From NCBI GenBank assembly GCA_030530605.1, contig JAUMUO010000001.1, positions 6,916-59,428 of the forward strand: a stretch of 52,513 bases of DNA, in the 5' to 3' direction. The position numbers were made by a program, and so were the translations under genes. The DNA is from Candidatus Saccharimonadota bacterium (GTDB lineage Bacteria > Patescibacteriota > Saccharimonadia > Saccharimonadales > Saccharimonadaceae). Positions 33,869 through 42,460 of this stretch are shown here, in pieces; within the stretch, counting starts at the first letter, position 1, and every line of letters starts with the position of its first letter. The notes below the pieces were generated by a model that was given only the letters and a program-made list of their open reading frames with translations, had not been told where the DNA came from and did no database searches.

Positions 33869-35047
33869 ATGCAAAATAAAAAATCTTTAGCCGGCTTACT
33901 TCTACTTAGAAAAATCGTAGCAATCTTTTTTGATTTTTTCTTGAACATTTATTTATTTAGGCTAACCAACGGTAATTTTAATTTTATTCTACTTTATGCA
34001 GCTGTTAATGCAATTTTAGGATGTGTGTACGGTTTCTTCTTAATGAAAGGCATTAATTCTAAAAATGCTAATTTTATATTTAAACTTAGCTATGTTTGTG
34101 AAATTGTTGGGATTCTTATGCTTCTTCTTCTAAAAGAAAACTTATTGAGCGCTGTTTGGATTTTTGCTGCAATTAGTCGTTTTGCCAAAAGCTCCTTCTA
34201 CGCAGTTTATGAGACCACCCTCATTAGCTCTACTAAAAAAGATAGTCTGAGCAGCTATGTTGCCGGTGCCGCAATTTTGGAAAACATTATCGCTCTCCCA
34301 GCTCCAGCCATTATGGGATTTTTGATTGATGATGTATCTTACAGTATTGTATTCGTTATAATTTTAATTGACGCGTTAATCTCTATCTTCATTGTCTCAA
34401 GAATGAATTTTAAAGTGATCAATGATAATTTTAGTATTTTGGGTTATTGGAAAAAAGCTTCCAGAAAAAAGCGTATAAGGCAAGCCTATCTAGTAATGTT
34501 TTTGAAAAGGTTATCTGGCGATGATGGTGTACTCAGCCAGCTCTTACCGATTTTGCTATTTTTAACCCTAGGTACAGAATTTAGTGCTGGTAGTTACGAC
34601 AGCCTTTTCTCTGTAATTTATATTATTATGCTAGAGATCGTCCGTATCTTTAACAAAAAAGGAGCCAAAAAACGTTTCTATGTACCTTTAGCTTTATTCT
34701 GTCTGATTAGCGCAATTACTATGGTTTCAAGCCCAAGCGTTGCTACAGTTTTACTTTTCTACTTTGCCATGAAAACCGGCGGCCACTTAAATGGAGCGGA
34801 AACCGCAAGTATGATTTATGCTATCGGCAAAAAAGAAAAACTATCATCCTATACTAGAGAGCACCAATTCACTTGGAATATTTTTCTAACTCTCGGGCAC
34901 CTCGCAGGGATAGGCATTGCTTTTGTTGTCTATAATAATTTCTATAATAAGGATATCTTTGCTGCTATTATTGTTGTGCTAATGATCTTCTTTGTTTTGC
35001 ACTCTGCTTTATTACAAAAAATTGAAGTTACCCTAAAAAATAAATAG
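33869..35047 (+). CDS. Major facilitator superfamily transporter-like protein
   Basis: 392 residues with about eleven to twelve hydrophobic helices and no signal peptide. It resembles a subfamily of MFS exporters found near surface or peptide genes, but no substrate motif is clear. ATG follows the stop of the broken upstream paralog directly (TAGATG), so it was once the second gene of a tandem pair and may now lack its own promoter. The gene is AT-rich, like the accessory block at the left of the window. Confidence 0.75.
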   Translation: MQNKKSLAGLLLLRKIVAIFFDFFLNIYLFRLTNGNFNFILLYAAVNAILGCVYGFFLMKGINSKNANFIFKLSYVCEIVGILMLLLLKENLLSAVWIFAAISRFAKSSFYAVYETTLISSTKKDSLSSYVAGAAILENIIALPAPAIMGFLIDDVSYSIVFVIILIDALISIFIVSRMNFKVINDNFSILGYWKKASRKKRIRQAYLVMFLKRLSGDDGVLSQLLPILLFLTLGTEFSAGSYDSLFSVIYIIMLEIVRIFNKKGAKKRFYVPLALFCLISAITMVSSPSVATVLLFYFAMKTGGHLNGAETASMIYAIGKKEKLSSYTREHQFTWNIFLTLGHLAGIGIAFVVYNNFYNKDIFAAIIVVLMIFFVLHSALLQKIEVTLKNK

Positions 35048-35071
35048 CCTTGTCCCAGCTATTCGTTATTG

Positions 35072-35161
35072 TGGCGGAAGCGAGAGGATTCGAACCTCCG
35101 GTACGGTTGCCCGCACACACGCTTTCCAAGCGTGCTCCTTAAACCACTCGGACACACTTCC
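35072..35161 (-). tRNA. tRNA-Ser(GGA)
   Basis: The complement folds into a class II tRNA: acceptor GGAAGTG/CGCTTCC, anticodon loop TTGGAAA in a CACGC/GCGTG stem (anticodon at 35125-35127), a long variable arm (TGCGGGCAACCGTA), T-loop GGTTCGAATCC and an encoded CCA. The -10 is TAGAAT at 35171-35176 (minus), nine bases upstream. Reads UCC and UCU. Confidence 0.97.
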
Positions 35162-35249
35162 GTCTTTACTATTCTATCATAAATTAAAGATTATTAAAAC
35201 CCTGAAATCTATTTATACCACTTATGCTTAAAAATGTCAAATTTTCCTC

Positions 35250-35278
35250 TTGAAAAACCACCAACCGTAACATATAAT
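35250..35278 (+). promoter_or_regulatory. Promoter of the ABC transporter operon
   Basis: TTGAAA, 17 bases, TATAAT (35273-35278), then a leader of about 30 bases with GAGG before the ATG. Confidence 0.75.
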
Positions 35279-35313
35279 TGATTAAAATAACCTAATCATT
35301 AACTGCGAGGAAT

Positions 35314-36216
35314 ATGGGCAATACTGTTATTGAGCTAAAATCTTTGAGCCGCTCCTACGGCTACGGCGAAGGCACAACCTACGCTCTCAAAAATTTTGAC
35401 TTAACAGTGAAACGCGGTGAATTCATTATGATTATGGGGCCATCCGGCTGTGGCAAAACCACCCTCCTAAATATCATCGGCCTACTTGACCGCCCCAACT
35501 TTGGCTCTTATATCTTAGATGGCGAGTCCGTCGCTCGTCTCTCCGGCCGCAAAAAAGCAGGCCTCAGAAGCAAAAAAATCGGCCTCATCTTCCAAGATTT
35601 TAATCTCATCCCTACTCTAAATGTTCTTGATAATGTTGCTCTCCCCCTCACCTATGCCGGCATCAAATCTCGCTCCAAGCGCTACATCGCCGCCGATAAA
35701 ATCTTAAAGCGTTTCCACCTCGAAAAGCGTGAATATTTCCTTCCCTTCCAGCTTTCCGGTGGCCAAAAGCAACGCGTCGCTATCGCTCGCTCGCTAGTCG
35801 GCAACCCCGAAATCATCCTAGCCGACGAGCCGACTGGCAATCTTGATTCCCGTTCCGCCCACATCGTTATGGAAGAATTAAAATCTCTCCACGAAGATGG
35901 CAACACTATTATCATGGTCACCCACAACCCTAGCCTCACCACTTATGCCACCCGTGTTATTCATATGCTAGACGGCCACATTGACACCGACGTCAAAACC
36001 GTCGCCGACCAGGATCTCCCTCAGCCGGTTTCTGTTCACTTCGGCCGCGCCAATTTAGACCGCAAAAATCAAGCCACAGAAGAAGCCGAAACCCCTGACA
36101 TTTCCATTGACATCAAAGAAGAAGTTAAATCTACCAACAAGTCCAAAAGAAAATCCAACAAAGTTAAAAAACTTCAGAAAAAATCTGCCCGTAAAAAGAA
36201 AAAGGAGACCTTGTAA
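35314..36216 (+). CDS. MacB/LolD-type ABC transporter ATPase
   Basis: 300 residues. Walker A MGPSGCGKTT (about 42-51), Q-loop FQDFNLIPTLNVLDNV, signature LSGGQKQRVAIARSL, Walker B IILADEPTGNLDS and H-loop MVTHNP are intact. The core ends near 225 and is followed by an unusual tail of about 75 residues that is first acidic and then very lysine-rich (KSKRKSNKVKKLQKKSARKK). Its stop overlaps the permease start (TAATG), so the two form one transporter. It probably powers mechanotransmission-type export or lipoprotein/peptide release rather than import. Confidence 0.93.
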   Translation: MGNTVIELKSLSRSYGYGEGTTYALKNFDLTVKRGEFIMIMGPSGCGKTTLLNIIGLLDRPNFGSYILDGESVARLSGRKKAGLRSKKIGLIFQDFNLIPTLNVLDNVALPLTYAGIKSRSKRYIAADKILKRFHLEKREYFLPFQLSGGQKQRVAIARSLVGNPEIILADEPTGNLDSRSAHIVMEELKSLHEDGNTIIMVTHNPSLTTYATRVIHMLDGHIDTDVKTVADQDLPQPVSVHFGRANLDRKNQATEEAETPDISIDIKEEVKSTNKSKRKSNKVKKLQKKSARKKKKETL

Positions 36217-37472
36217 TGACTTTGCTTCTTGGTACCCACTACCACCTAGCCTACGACCAAGTCACCAGAAACCGTGGCCGTTCTTTCCTCACCGGTCTTG
36301 GTATCGCCATTGGTGTCGCCAGCATCATCCTTATTCTCTCCCTTATGGGTTCCATCCGAAATCTCGTTGAAACCCAGGTCAAAACCGCCGGCGAAAGCCT
36401 CATCGTCGTTCGCCCATCCACCAACCAGTCCAACGTTGATTCTATCGTTGCCGATCTCACCGCCCAAAATCAATATCTCACCAGTAATCTAAATCTAAAT
36501 GATGTCAAAACTATCAAGGGCATCAAAGGTGTTGCTTCCGTTGCTCCTCTCGCCGCCACCATCACCACTCTCACCACCGACCGCCTTGACGACAATAATA
36601 AATCTTACACCCATACAATCGATTCTGCTTCTCTCGTTGGCACCACCAAAGATTTTGAAACCGTTGAGAATCTCAGTCTTAAAGCCGGCACTTTTGTCTC
36701 CGATAATGGAAAATCCAACACTGCCGCCATTGGCCGCGATCTTTCCCTCAAGCTCTTTGGCACCCAAGAATCCATCGGCCGCACCTTCACCGCCTTCGGC
36801 GTGAAGTTCTTCATTACCGGCCTTCTCCACCACGAAGAGGACCCTATCAATTACAACAACATTGATTTTGATAATACTGTTTTTGTCAACGCCGATTTCC
36901 TCAGCTCCCAGGGCACTTCCCTTCAAGTCCAACAAATCAACATCCGCGCCAAAAACACTAACAATCTCGCCTCTCTTTCCGAAGAAATCAAAACCAAACT
37001 CACCGAGTCCAAAAAAGGCGACAAAAACTTCTCTGTCATGTACGGCGACAACATCTCCCACCCTGCCTCTAATTTCTTCAGCCTAATTTCTGGTATGCTC
37101 ACCGTCGTTGCCGGAATTTCTCTCATCGTTGGTGGTATCGGTATTATGAACATTATGCTCGTCTCCGTCGCTGAACGCACCCGCGAAATTGGTATCCGAA
37201 AATCCGTTGGTGCCACCTCCGGCAACATCCTCCAAGAATTCATTTTTGAAAGTCTCATCCTCTCCACCCTTGGCGGCGTCGGCGGTCTCGCCCTCGGTTA
37301 CATCCTCGCCTTCCTACTTTCTATTATCACTCCGTTCAACCCCTATATTGATATCAACATCCTTATGGTCACGCTCACCACTTCCGTTGTCATCGGCCTC
37401 ATCTTTGGCATCTACCCCGCCATCAAAGCCGCCCGCAAAAACCCTATCGACTCCCTCCGCTACTTCCGCTAA
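36216..37472 (+). CDS. MacB/FtsX-type ABC transporter permease
   Basis: 418 residues with the MacB topology: one N-terminal helix (about 20-45, SFLTGLGIAIGVASIILILS), a large extracytoplasmic periplasmic-core-like domain (about 46-280), then three helices in the FtsX domain, with GGIGIMNIMLVSVAERTREI-GIRKSVGAT as the coupling-helix signature. The ends IYPAIKAARKNPIDSLRY are typical. Without an outer membrane or MacA partner nearby it may work as a stand-alone exporter or signal transducer. Confidence 0.93.
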   Translation: MTLLLGTHYHLAYDQVTRNRGRSFLTGLGIAIGVASIILILSLMGSIRNLVETQVKTAGESLIVVRPSTNQSNVDSIVADLTAQNQYLTSNLNLNDVKTIKGIKGVASVAPLAATITTLTTDRLDDNNKSYTHTIDSASLVGTTKDFETVENLSLKAGTFVSDNGKSNTAAIGRDLSLKLFGTQESIGRTFTAFGVKFFITGLLHHEEDPINYNNIDFDNTVFVNADFLSSQGTSLQVQQINIRAKNTNNLASLSEEIKTKLTESKKGDKNFSVMYGDNISHPASNFFSLISGMLTVVAGISLIVGGIGIMNIMLVSVAERTREIGIRKSVGATSGNILQEFIFESLILSTLGGVGGLALGYILAFLLSIITPFNPYIDINILMVTLTTSVVIGLIFGIYPAIKAARKNPIDSLRYFR

Positions 37473-37479
37473 AATGTGG

Positions 37480-37485
37480 TATAAT
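37480..37485 (+). promoter_or_regulatory. tsaD promoter, leaderless
   Basis: TGTGGTATAAT (TATAAT 37480-37485) ends seven bases before the ATG at 37493. Confidence 0.75.
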
Positions 37486-37492
37486 ATACATT

Positions 37493-38596
37493 ATGTATAT
37501 CTTGGGAATTGAAACTTCATGCGATGAAACTGCCGCTGCCGTCGTCAAAGATGGCCGCGAAATTTTGAGCAATGTCGTCGTTTCCCAAATCGATATTTTC
37601 AAAGAATACGGCGGCGTCATCCCCGAAATTGCCGCTCGCTCTCATCTTGAAGCTATGCTCCCAGTGGTAAATAAAGCCCTTCTTGACGCCTTCCCAAATG
37701 AAGATCTCTCAGACGACCGTGCTCGTCTCACCGCCGCTTGGGACAAAATTGACAGCATCGCCGTCACTCACACTCCTGGCCTACTTGGTTCCCTTCTTAT
37801 TGGTACCCTCACCGCCCGCACCCTCGCAATTCTTCACAAAAAACCTCTCTATGCCGTCCATCACTTAAAGTCCCACATCTATGCCAACTGGCTAAAAAGT
37901 GAAAACTTACCAGAATTTCCTCTGCTGGCATTGGTAGTCTCCGGCGGTCACACCCAAATCATCCGTATGGAAAAACATAATCAGTTTGAAATCATCGGCA
38001 CCACTAGGGACGACGCCGTTGGTGAGTGCTTTGACAAAGTTGCCAAAATCCTCGGTCTTCCCTACCCCGGTGGTCCTTCTATTTCCAAGGCCGCCAAAAA
38101 TGGCGACCCCAATAAATATAAGTTTCCCCATCCTCGGCTCACCTCCCCTAACCGCACCGACCACCGTTATAGCGACCTTGATTTTAGTTTTTCCGGTCTC
38201 AAAACCGCCGTGCTAAGAGAAGTCCAACAGGCCGTCGGAAAACCTATCTCCTTCCCTTCCCACGAACTTAAAAACCTCCTCACCGAGCAACAAATAAACG
38301 ACTTCGCCGCCTCTTTCGAAAACATCGCCACTGACATCCTCATCGAAAATCTCAAAAAAGCCCTGGAAAAATACCCCGACACCAAGTCCATCTGCCTCGC
38401 CGGCGGCGTCTCCGCCAACGAGCTACTAAAAGAAAAAACCAAAAACCATTTCCAAAATGTCTTCATCCCAGAACTAAACCTCTCTGGCGACAACGCCGCC
38501 ATGGTTGCAGCCGCCGCCTACTACGAAATCGAATCCGGCGTAGTCCCCACCGACCCTTACACCCTTAACATCTACCCCCGAAAAACCATTTCATGA
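37493..38596 (+). CDS. tsaD: tRNA N6-threonylcarbamoyladenosine transferase
   Basis: Transfers the threonylcarbamoyl group to A37 of ANN-decoding tRNAs with TsaB and TsaE. 367 residues: ILGIETSCDETAAAVV (2-17), metal-site AVHHLKSHIYA (about 121-131), LVVSGGHTQI, DAVGECFDKVAKILGLPYPG-GP and the C-terminal LAGGVSANELL and SGDNAAM. It is slightly longer than the usual 340 through an insert near DLSDDRARLTAAWDK. It ends with TGA, showing that UGA is a stop here. No Shine-Dalgarno site: predicted leaderless. Confidence 0.97.
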   Translation: MYILGIETSCDETAAAVVKDGREILSNVVVSQIDIFKEYGGVIPEIAARSHLEAMLPVVNKALLDAFPNEDLSDDRARLTAAWDKIDSIAVTHTPGLLGSLLIGTLTARTLAILHKKPLYAVHHLKSHIYANWLKSENLPEFPLLALVVSGGHTQIIRMEKHNQFEIIGTTRDDAVGECFDKVAKILGLPYPGGPSISKAAKNGDPNKYKFPHPRLTSPNRTDHRYSDLDFSFSGLKTAVLREVQQAVGKPISFPSHELKNLLTEQQINDFAASFENIATDILIENLKKALEKYPDTKSICLAGGVSANELLKEKTKNHFQNVFIPELNLSGDNAAMVAAAAYYEIESGVVPTDPYTLNIYPRKTIS

Positions 38597-38608
38597 TATA
38601 ATTAGCCT

Positions 38609-39286
38609 ATGGAACGTCTGAAAAAAATCTTAAAATCCCCTGCCCTCGCCCTCGGCCTCACCCCTCTGATTTTTGCGCTCTCTCAAATCATCATCCTTGG
38701 CTATAACTGGATTTCCAGAGGTCACGCCGGCGACCTCACCCTCACCGTCTCCCGCTATGTCGGACTTGAGCTCTGGACTTCTATCCTCTTTGCCGCCTTC
38801 AACATCGCCATTATTGTCATTATGTTCCGCTATTACCTCTATCTCAAAAAATCTCGAAGCACCCTCTGGTTCATTTTTGGTTGTCTCCAGGTTCTTGGCT
38901 TTCTCTTTCTCTCTATCTTCCCCCACAACGTCTTCACCGAAGGCCAAACTAAAGAAATCTTTGTTAACATCCACGAATACAGCGCCCGCTTAATGTTCGC
39001 TTCAATGTTTGGTATGGCTCTTGAGACTCTCCGTCTCTCCCATCCTAACCACCTTAAATTTCTTCAAAATCTCCCCCTATTAAAATCCCCCAAAAAACTT
39101 CTCTTCCCTAAAGTCACCACCCCTGTCTGCGTCTTCTTTGTTATCTACGGTCTCTTTTATGTTACCATCTATCTCACTCGCTGGGACGTCATCTGGTCCC
39201 GCGTCCTTATTCTTGAAACCGGATACATCTATACCTTCATGGCTTTCCTAATCTTAACTCGCACCGTCAAGCCATCCGACGCTTAA
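38609..39286 (+). CDS. Six-helix membrane protein, DUF998-like
   Basis: 225 residues with about six hydrophobic helices, a LFLSIFPHNVF-turn and a conserved-looking NIHEYSARLMFASM helix, which together resemble the DUF998 family of unknown function. TATAAT (38597-38602) ends six bases before ATG, so a leaderless message is predicted. It is separated from tsaD by only 12 bases but has its own promoter overlapping the tsaD stop. Confidence 0.65.
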   Translation: MERLKKILKSPALALGLTPLIFALSQIIILGYNWISRGHAGDLTLTVSRYVGLELWTSILFAAFNIAIIVIMFRYYLYLKKSRSTLWFIFGCLQVLGFLFLSIFPHNVFTEGQTKEIFVNIHEYSARLMFASMFGMALETLRLSHPNHLKFLQNLPLLKSPKKLLFPKVTTPVCVFFVIYGLFYVTIYLTRWDVIWSRVLILETGYIYTFMAFLILTRTVKPSDA

Positions 39287-39291
39287 AACTC

Positions 39292-40014
39292 TTAACACTT
39301 AAAACCCCGAAGCAAATCTTTTTGTTCCGGCGTAATCCGGCGACTCTCGCACGCTTTCTGAATTGCCTTATTATGTGTCCACGCCGGCAATTTTTCCTCC
39401 GTTAAAATCACAAGCGCCGCCTCCCATTGTTTAGCAAGCGCCGTCGCAAAATACCAAGCCACCATCATCCGCACATAATATCGCTCTTCCTCCGTCCAGC
39501 CTTTTTCGTTCTCCGCTCTCCATCCCACCTTAACTATATGGTTTAGAAAATCTGCCGAAAACTGCTCGTCCAAAAAATACCGCATCATCGTAAGCATCCC
39601 AAACCGCACCGTAAATGCCTGCTCACTCTCCATCCACTCAAACGCCAAAGGCAGCACTTTGTCCAAATTCTTCCGAAAAATCTTCGGATTCATCGTGTCA
39701 CAGACCGCCCAGTTATTCACATACGGCAAAAATTTATTCAACTCTGAAACACATTCCTCAAAATTATTCATCTGCGAGATAATCTCAGCATGAGCATAAT
39801 CATACTCCAAGAAGTAATGCGGCAAATCCTGAAGAAATTCCGTCGGAAATATCTCACCCAACGCATAAGCAGCAGCACCCCTAATTTCCGGCACCCGCAC
39901 CCCCAAAATTTTTTCCCGCGGTACTCCTGGTATCCCTTTAGCCACAAAATCACCATAAGCCTCATCCCGCAAATCTTCCAGTCTTTCCCGCAAAATCAAC
40001 TCAAATTTATTCAT
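39292..40014 (-). CDS. AlkD-like DNA glycosylase
   Basis: A HEAT-repeat DNA glycosylase that removes bulky or cationic alkylated bases. In 240 residues the residues known for activity in Bacillus AlkD are all recognisable in context: W102 and D106 (NNWAVCDTM), R137 (TVRFGMLTMM) and W187 (MMVAWYFA). TATAAT (40025-40030, minus) lies ten bases before the ATG. It is convergent with the DUF998-like gene, with six bases between stops and no obvious terminator. Confidence 0.92.
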   Translation of the reverse strand: MNKFELILRERLEDLRDEAYGDFVAKGIPGVPREKILGVRVPEIRGAAAYALGEIFPTEFLQDLPHYFLEYDYAHAEIISQMNNFEECVSELNKFLPYVNNWAVCDTMNPKIFRKNLDKVLPLAFEWMESEQAFTVRFGMLTMMRYFLDEQFSADFLNHIVKVGWRAENEKGWTEEERYYVRMMVAWYFATALAKQWEAALVILTEEKLPAWTHNKAIQKACESRRITPEQKDLLRGFKC

Positions 40015-40190
40015 CCTATGATATATTATAACACAAGTAGAACCCTAGCACAACTCCACCAAAAATCTCGCATCACTGTTTTTAGTCTCCGCCAAAATCC
40101 CCACTTTTCCACCACCAAATTTACCCCTGTGGAAAACCACTGCCACCTCTGTGGAAAACTCCAAGTCAAAACTATGCTATAATAGTTTCA

Positions 40191-41246
40191 ATGGAAAAAA
40201 TCCCCCTCCAACAAACCGAAGCGTGGCAAAAGTTACAACAAGATTTAGGTGTCACCACCTTTTCCCTTTCTGACAAGGAGAAAGCCACATCTTCCGCCCC
40301 TGTCAACTACCAGATGCTAATTTTGAAAAAAGATACACCACTCGGTCCCTATTTTTATCTCCCCTACGGCCCATATCTCCGCCAAAAAACCTATGCTAAA
40401 ACCGCATATGATGCCCTAGAAACGCTAGCAGAGCAAGAAAACGTAATTTTCACCAGAATTGAGCCAGAAAGCGCTGAAAATGCCGCCTACTGGCTAAAAA
40501 GGGCTCAAAAATCCAAAGATTTAAGCCCGAAAGAAACCTGGCTTCTTGATCTCACGCCCGAAATGGACGAACTTTACCGAAACATGAAACAAAACACCCG
40601 AAATCTCGCCAAAAATTACCCCAAAAAAGGCATCACCGTCAAAAAATTTGTTGCGAAAACCGAATTTCTCTCTGAAAACACCGAGTTAGACAAAAATGGC
40701 CAAAATCTTAAAATTTTAGAAACTTTTCTAGAAAACGTCGCTAAAAACCGCCATTTCAGCCCTATTGAAAGGAAAACCTTAAAAGCCGAATTTAACCAGC
40801 CGTTTGCTTCCCTGTTTATCGCCTATTATGACCCCTCCAAAAACCCCGCCGAAACCCCCGCCACTTCCTCTGAAACGCCCAAAGCTCCTCAAAAATCTCA
40901 AAAAATCCCCATCGCCGCTTCCCTTTTCTTTGACGGCGTGGAAACTCGCTACTACATGCAATCCGGCACCGATGCGAATTACAAAAAACTCCCCGGCACT
41001 TACGCTATTCTTGCCGAGGCTATCAAAGACGCCAAAAAGAAAGGCTTAAAAAATTTTGATTTTTGGGGTGTTGCCCCTGAAAACGCCGGAAAAGACCATC
41101 CTTGGGCCGGTTTCACTAAATTCAAAAAATCCTTCGGCGGCACTGAAGTTACTTATGCTGGCACTCACGATATTATCCAAAAGCCCCTACAGTACAATCT
41201 TTACAAACTCTTGCGAAAAATCAACCGTTTACTCCGAAAAATCTGA
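40191..41246 (+). CDS. FemAB/FemX-family peptidyltransferase
   Basis: Probably adds an amino acid from aminoacyl-tRNA to the stem-peptide lysine or DAP of a peptidoglycan precursor (interpeptide bridge). 351 residues with twin GNAT-like folds: FYLPYGPYLR (about 55-64), the tRNA/lipid II-binding motif KQNTRNLAKNYPKKGITVKK (about 134-153), and C-terminal YYMQSGTDANYKKLPGTYAI and FDFWGVAPEN. A Pro/Ser/Thr/Lys insert (about 217-238) is low complexity. TATAAT (40178-40183) ends seven bases before ATG: predicted leaderless. It complements the MurE-like gene at 46.6 kb. Confidence 0.88.
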   Translation: MEKIPLQQTEAWQKLQQDLGVTTFSLSDKEKATSSAPVNYQMLILKKDTPLGPYFYLPYGPYLRQKTYAKTAYDALETLAEQENVIFTRIEPESAENAAYWLKRAQKSKDLSPKETWLLDLTPEMDELYRNMKQNTRNLAKNYPKKGITVKKFVAKTEFLSENTELDKNGQNLKILETFLENVAKNRHFSPIERKTLKAEFNQPFASLFIAYYDPSKNPAETPATSSETPKAPQKSQKIPIAASLFFDGVETRYYMQSGTDANYKKLPGTYAILAEAIKDAKKKGLKNFDFWGVAPENAGKDHPWAGFTKFKKSFGGTEVTYAGTHDIIQKPLQYNLYKLLRKINRLLRKI

Positions 41247-41432
41247 CAAATCAAATAAAGTTCTCTTGTCGCCATCAATAATTCCCTGCGCTTTTTTGAG
41301 CAGTTTTTTCATTCCCTCCTCCGACGAAGCCGACCCCACATGCACAATCTTCACCACTTTCCTTCCCTCTTTATAGCACACCTGTACCGCCGTCGCCCCG
41401 CTTAAAGTTTTGTATTTCCGAATGTATGGCAT
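41229..41432 (-). CDS. Solo N-terminal domain of an IS1634-type transposase
   Basis: 67 residues, PYIRKYKTLSGATAVQVCYKE...KIVHVGSASSEEGMKKLLKKA, matching the opening segment of IS1634/IS4-superfamily transposases, but with no DDE domain downstream: the frame stops within the convergent femX-like 3' end (18-base overlap). It has its own extended -10, TGGTAGAAT (TAGAAT at 41439-41444, minus), exactly six bases before ATG. A remnant would not be expected to keep a placed promoter and clean ends, so a domesticated small DNA-binding protein is possible. Confidence 0.7.
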   Translation of the reverse strand: MPYIRKYKTLSGATAVQVCYKEGRKVVKIVHVGSASSEEGMKKLLKKAQGIIDGDKRTLFDLSDFSE

Positions 41433-41514
41433 ACTTTAATTCTACCACAATTCCCCATTTATCCACATTGTTTACAAAATTCTTATGCTTTTATCTCTAT
41501 TTATTAGGAACCAC

Positions 41515-41543
41515 TTGACTTGAGAACCACGCCGCGCTATAAT
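41515..41543 (+). promoter_or_regulatory. Strong promoter upstream of the structured RNA
   Basis: TTGACT, 17 bases, TATAAT (41538-41543). The predicted start near 41550 is at the first base of the structured element. Confidence 0.85.
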
Positions 41544-41551
41544 AAACATAA

Positions 41552-41598
41552 CAATTATCGCTCTTTCGGGTGGGCCGAACATTACAGAGAGATAATTG
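41552..41598 (+). ncRNA. Compact structured RNA element of unknown class
   Basis: Three stacked helices can be read directly: P1 CAATTATC (41552-41559) with GATAATTG (41591-41598); P2 CTCT (41561-41564) with AGAG (41586-41589), separated from P1 by a G/A mismatch; P3 TTCGG (41565-41569) with CCGAA (41575-41579) around GTGGG. An unpaired CATTAC (41580-41585) sits between P3 and P2. It begins about where transcription should start, and a purine-rich GGGAG follows within three bases of P1. It could be a cis-regulatory leader for the 49-aa ORF or the 5' domain of a small RNA. It does not match any class I can recall. Confidence 0.6.
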
Positions 41599-41613
41599 GG
41601 AGCAAAACATCAA

Positions 41614-41763
41614 ATGAAACTTTTGTCTATAGCGACAAGAGATTTTGTGGATTTTGTAAACCGCAAAACCGTTTATGCCAATCAAAGCGCAAGAAGTTTC
41701 ATAAAAAATAGAACAGGGAACAGCACTAAGTGTTGTGGTTTTGTCATAACACTCCCCCTTTAA
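41614..41763 (+). CDS. Possible 49-aa basic protein downstream of the structured RNA
   Basis: The frame starts MKLLSIATRDFVDF and ends KCCGFVITLPL. It begins 16 bases after the RNA fold, with GGGAG about ten bases before the ATG. It is basic and has no membrane helix. No family is recognised. A CAGCACT/AGTGTTG hairpin lies near its 3' end. The transcript may equally be non-coding; a dedicated strong promoter and codon-length spacing are the only support for translation. Confidence 0.4.
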   Translation: MKLLSIATRDFVDFVNRKTVYANQSARSFIKNRTGNSTKCCGFVITLPL

Positions 41764-41781
41764 AACCAGGCCAAAAATGGC

Positions 41782-41810
41782 TTGACTTTTTTATACGCTT
41801 GTGGTAAAAT
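41782..41810 (+). promoter_or_regulatory. Promoter of the two small genes at 41854 and 42005
   Basis: TTGACT, 17 bases, TGTGGTAAAAT (TAAAAT at 41805-41810), then a leader of about 37 bases with GGAAGGGGG. Confidence 0.8.
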
Positions 41811-41853
41811 ATACACAGTTGTTGTTTCTTTACAATGGGAAGGGGGCATCCAC

Positions 41854-41991
41854 ATGGTAGCAGTGATAATAATGACAATAGTTGTACTGCTGTTAATTAA
41901 TTCTGATGGCAAAAAAGATAGAAGCCAGTTAATCGCCAACCTTATCGCTCTTGCAGATATGGGAACATTGGCCTGGCTCATTGCTCACTAA
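41854..41991 (+). CDS. 45-aa small membrane protein
   Basis: The start at 41854 is set by GGAAGGGGG about eight bases upstream; a longer in-frame start at 41782 would sit on the -35 box. The protein has two hydrophobic segments (MVAVIIMTIVVLLLIN and LIANLIALADMGTLAWLIA) joined by a charged turn SDGKKDRSQ, so it is a helical hairpin or holin-like in shape. No family is recognised. It is the first gene of a two-gene unit; the next start follows 13 bases later. Confidence 0.65.
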   Translation: MVAVIIMTIVVLLLINSDGKKDRSQLIANLIALADMGTLAWLIAH

Positions 41992-42004
41992 GGAGGTGAT
42001 ATCT

Positions 42005-42460
42005 ATGCGAGAAACTTATATCCGACGATTCCGGATATTCTATGCCGCTCGCCTCATTATTACTAGCGAAGCTGTAGAATACCCTGTAAGGAGATATGAA
42101 GACAAGAAGTTAATAATTTCTCTTAAGCGCACCATCTTCCCGGATGATACTATAGTCATTAACCTTAAGGGGTTAGACGACATGCGCGTCTTTGAAGTCT
42201 GCCTCTGCCCGTTGCCTTTCAAACAACGGGATATGGACCAAATCTATTTGAGAGGCCATTGGGAAGATTACTTGACTGATTACCTTCTCAAAAAAGCGAC
42301 TAAAAAGATCCAGAATCATCACAAGGGCACTGCTATCGAGGATTTTTCCAAATTTCTCTATAAGTATGGGCCCGTCGACGATACTGATCTTCCGACCATT
42401 CGTACAGGAGAGGTCGACGACGCCAGATTATTCGATGACAACAACTTGCCCAGGGCTTAA
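42005..42460 (+). CDS. Unknown 151-aa protein following the small membrane protein
   Basis: The start is set by AAGGAGGTGAT, the full complement of the 16S rRNA 3' end, six to seven bases before ATG. The protein is soluble with a basic beta-rich half (RRFRIFYAARLIITSE, DKKLIISLKRTIFPDDTIVI) and an acidic C-terminus (GPVDDTDLP...DDARLFDDN). It is not recognised. Being co-transcribed with the two-helix peptide suggests a shared function, but none can be named. Codon use is the AAG-rich style of the orphan group. Confidence 0.75.
   Translation: MRETYIRRFRIFYAARLIITSEAVEYPVRRYEDKKLIISLKRTIFPDDTIVINLKGLDDMRVFEVCLCPLPFKQRDMDQIYLRGHWEDYLTDYLLKKATKKIQNHHKGTAIEDFSKFLYKYGPVDDTDLPTIRTGEVDDARLFDDNNLPRA

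Noticed and set aside
36495-37061. A 188-codon minus-strand frame opposite the MacB-type permease, and similar long antisense frames (31632-32060, 42688-43374, 50663-51142)
   Set aside because: They lie entirely opposite well-supported genes, lack promoters or ribosome-binding sites and have biased composition produced by the codon pattern of the real strand.
41552-41598. Assignment of the structured RNA as SRP RNA, 6S RNA, tmRNA or a known riboswitch
   Set aside because: It is under 50 nt and lacks the conserved cores of those RNAs that I know; no class could be matched by eye.
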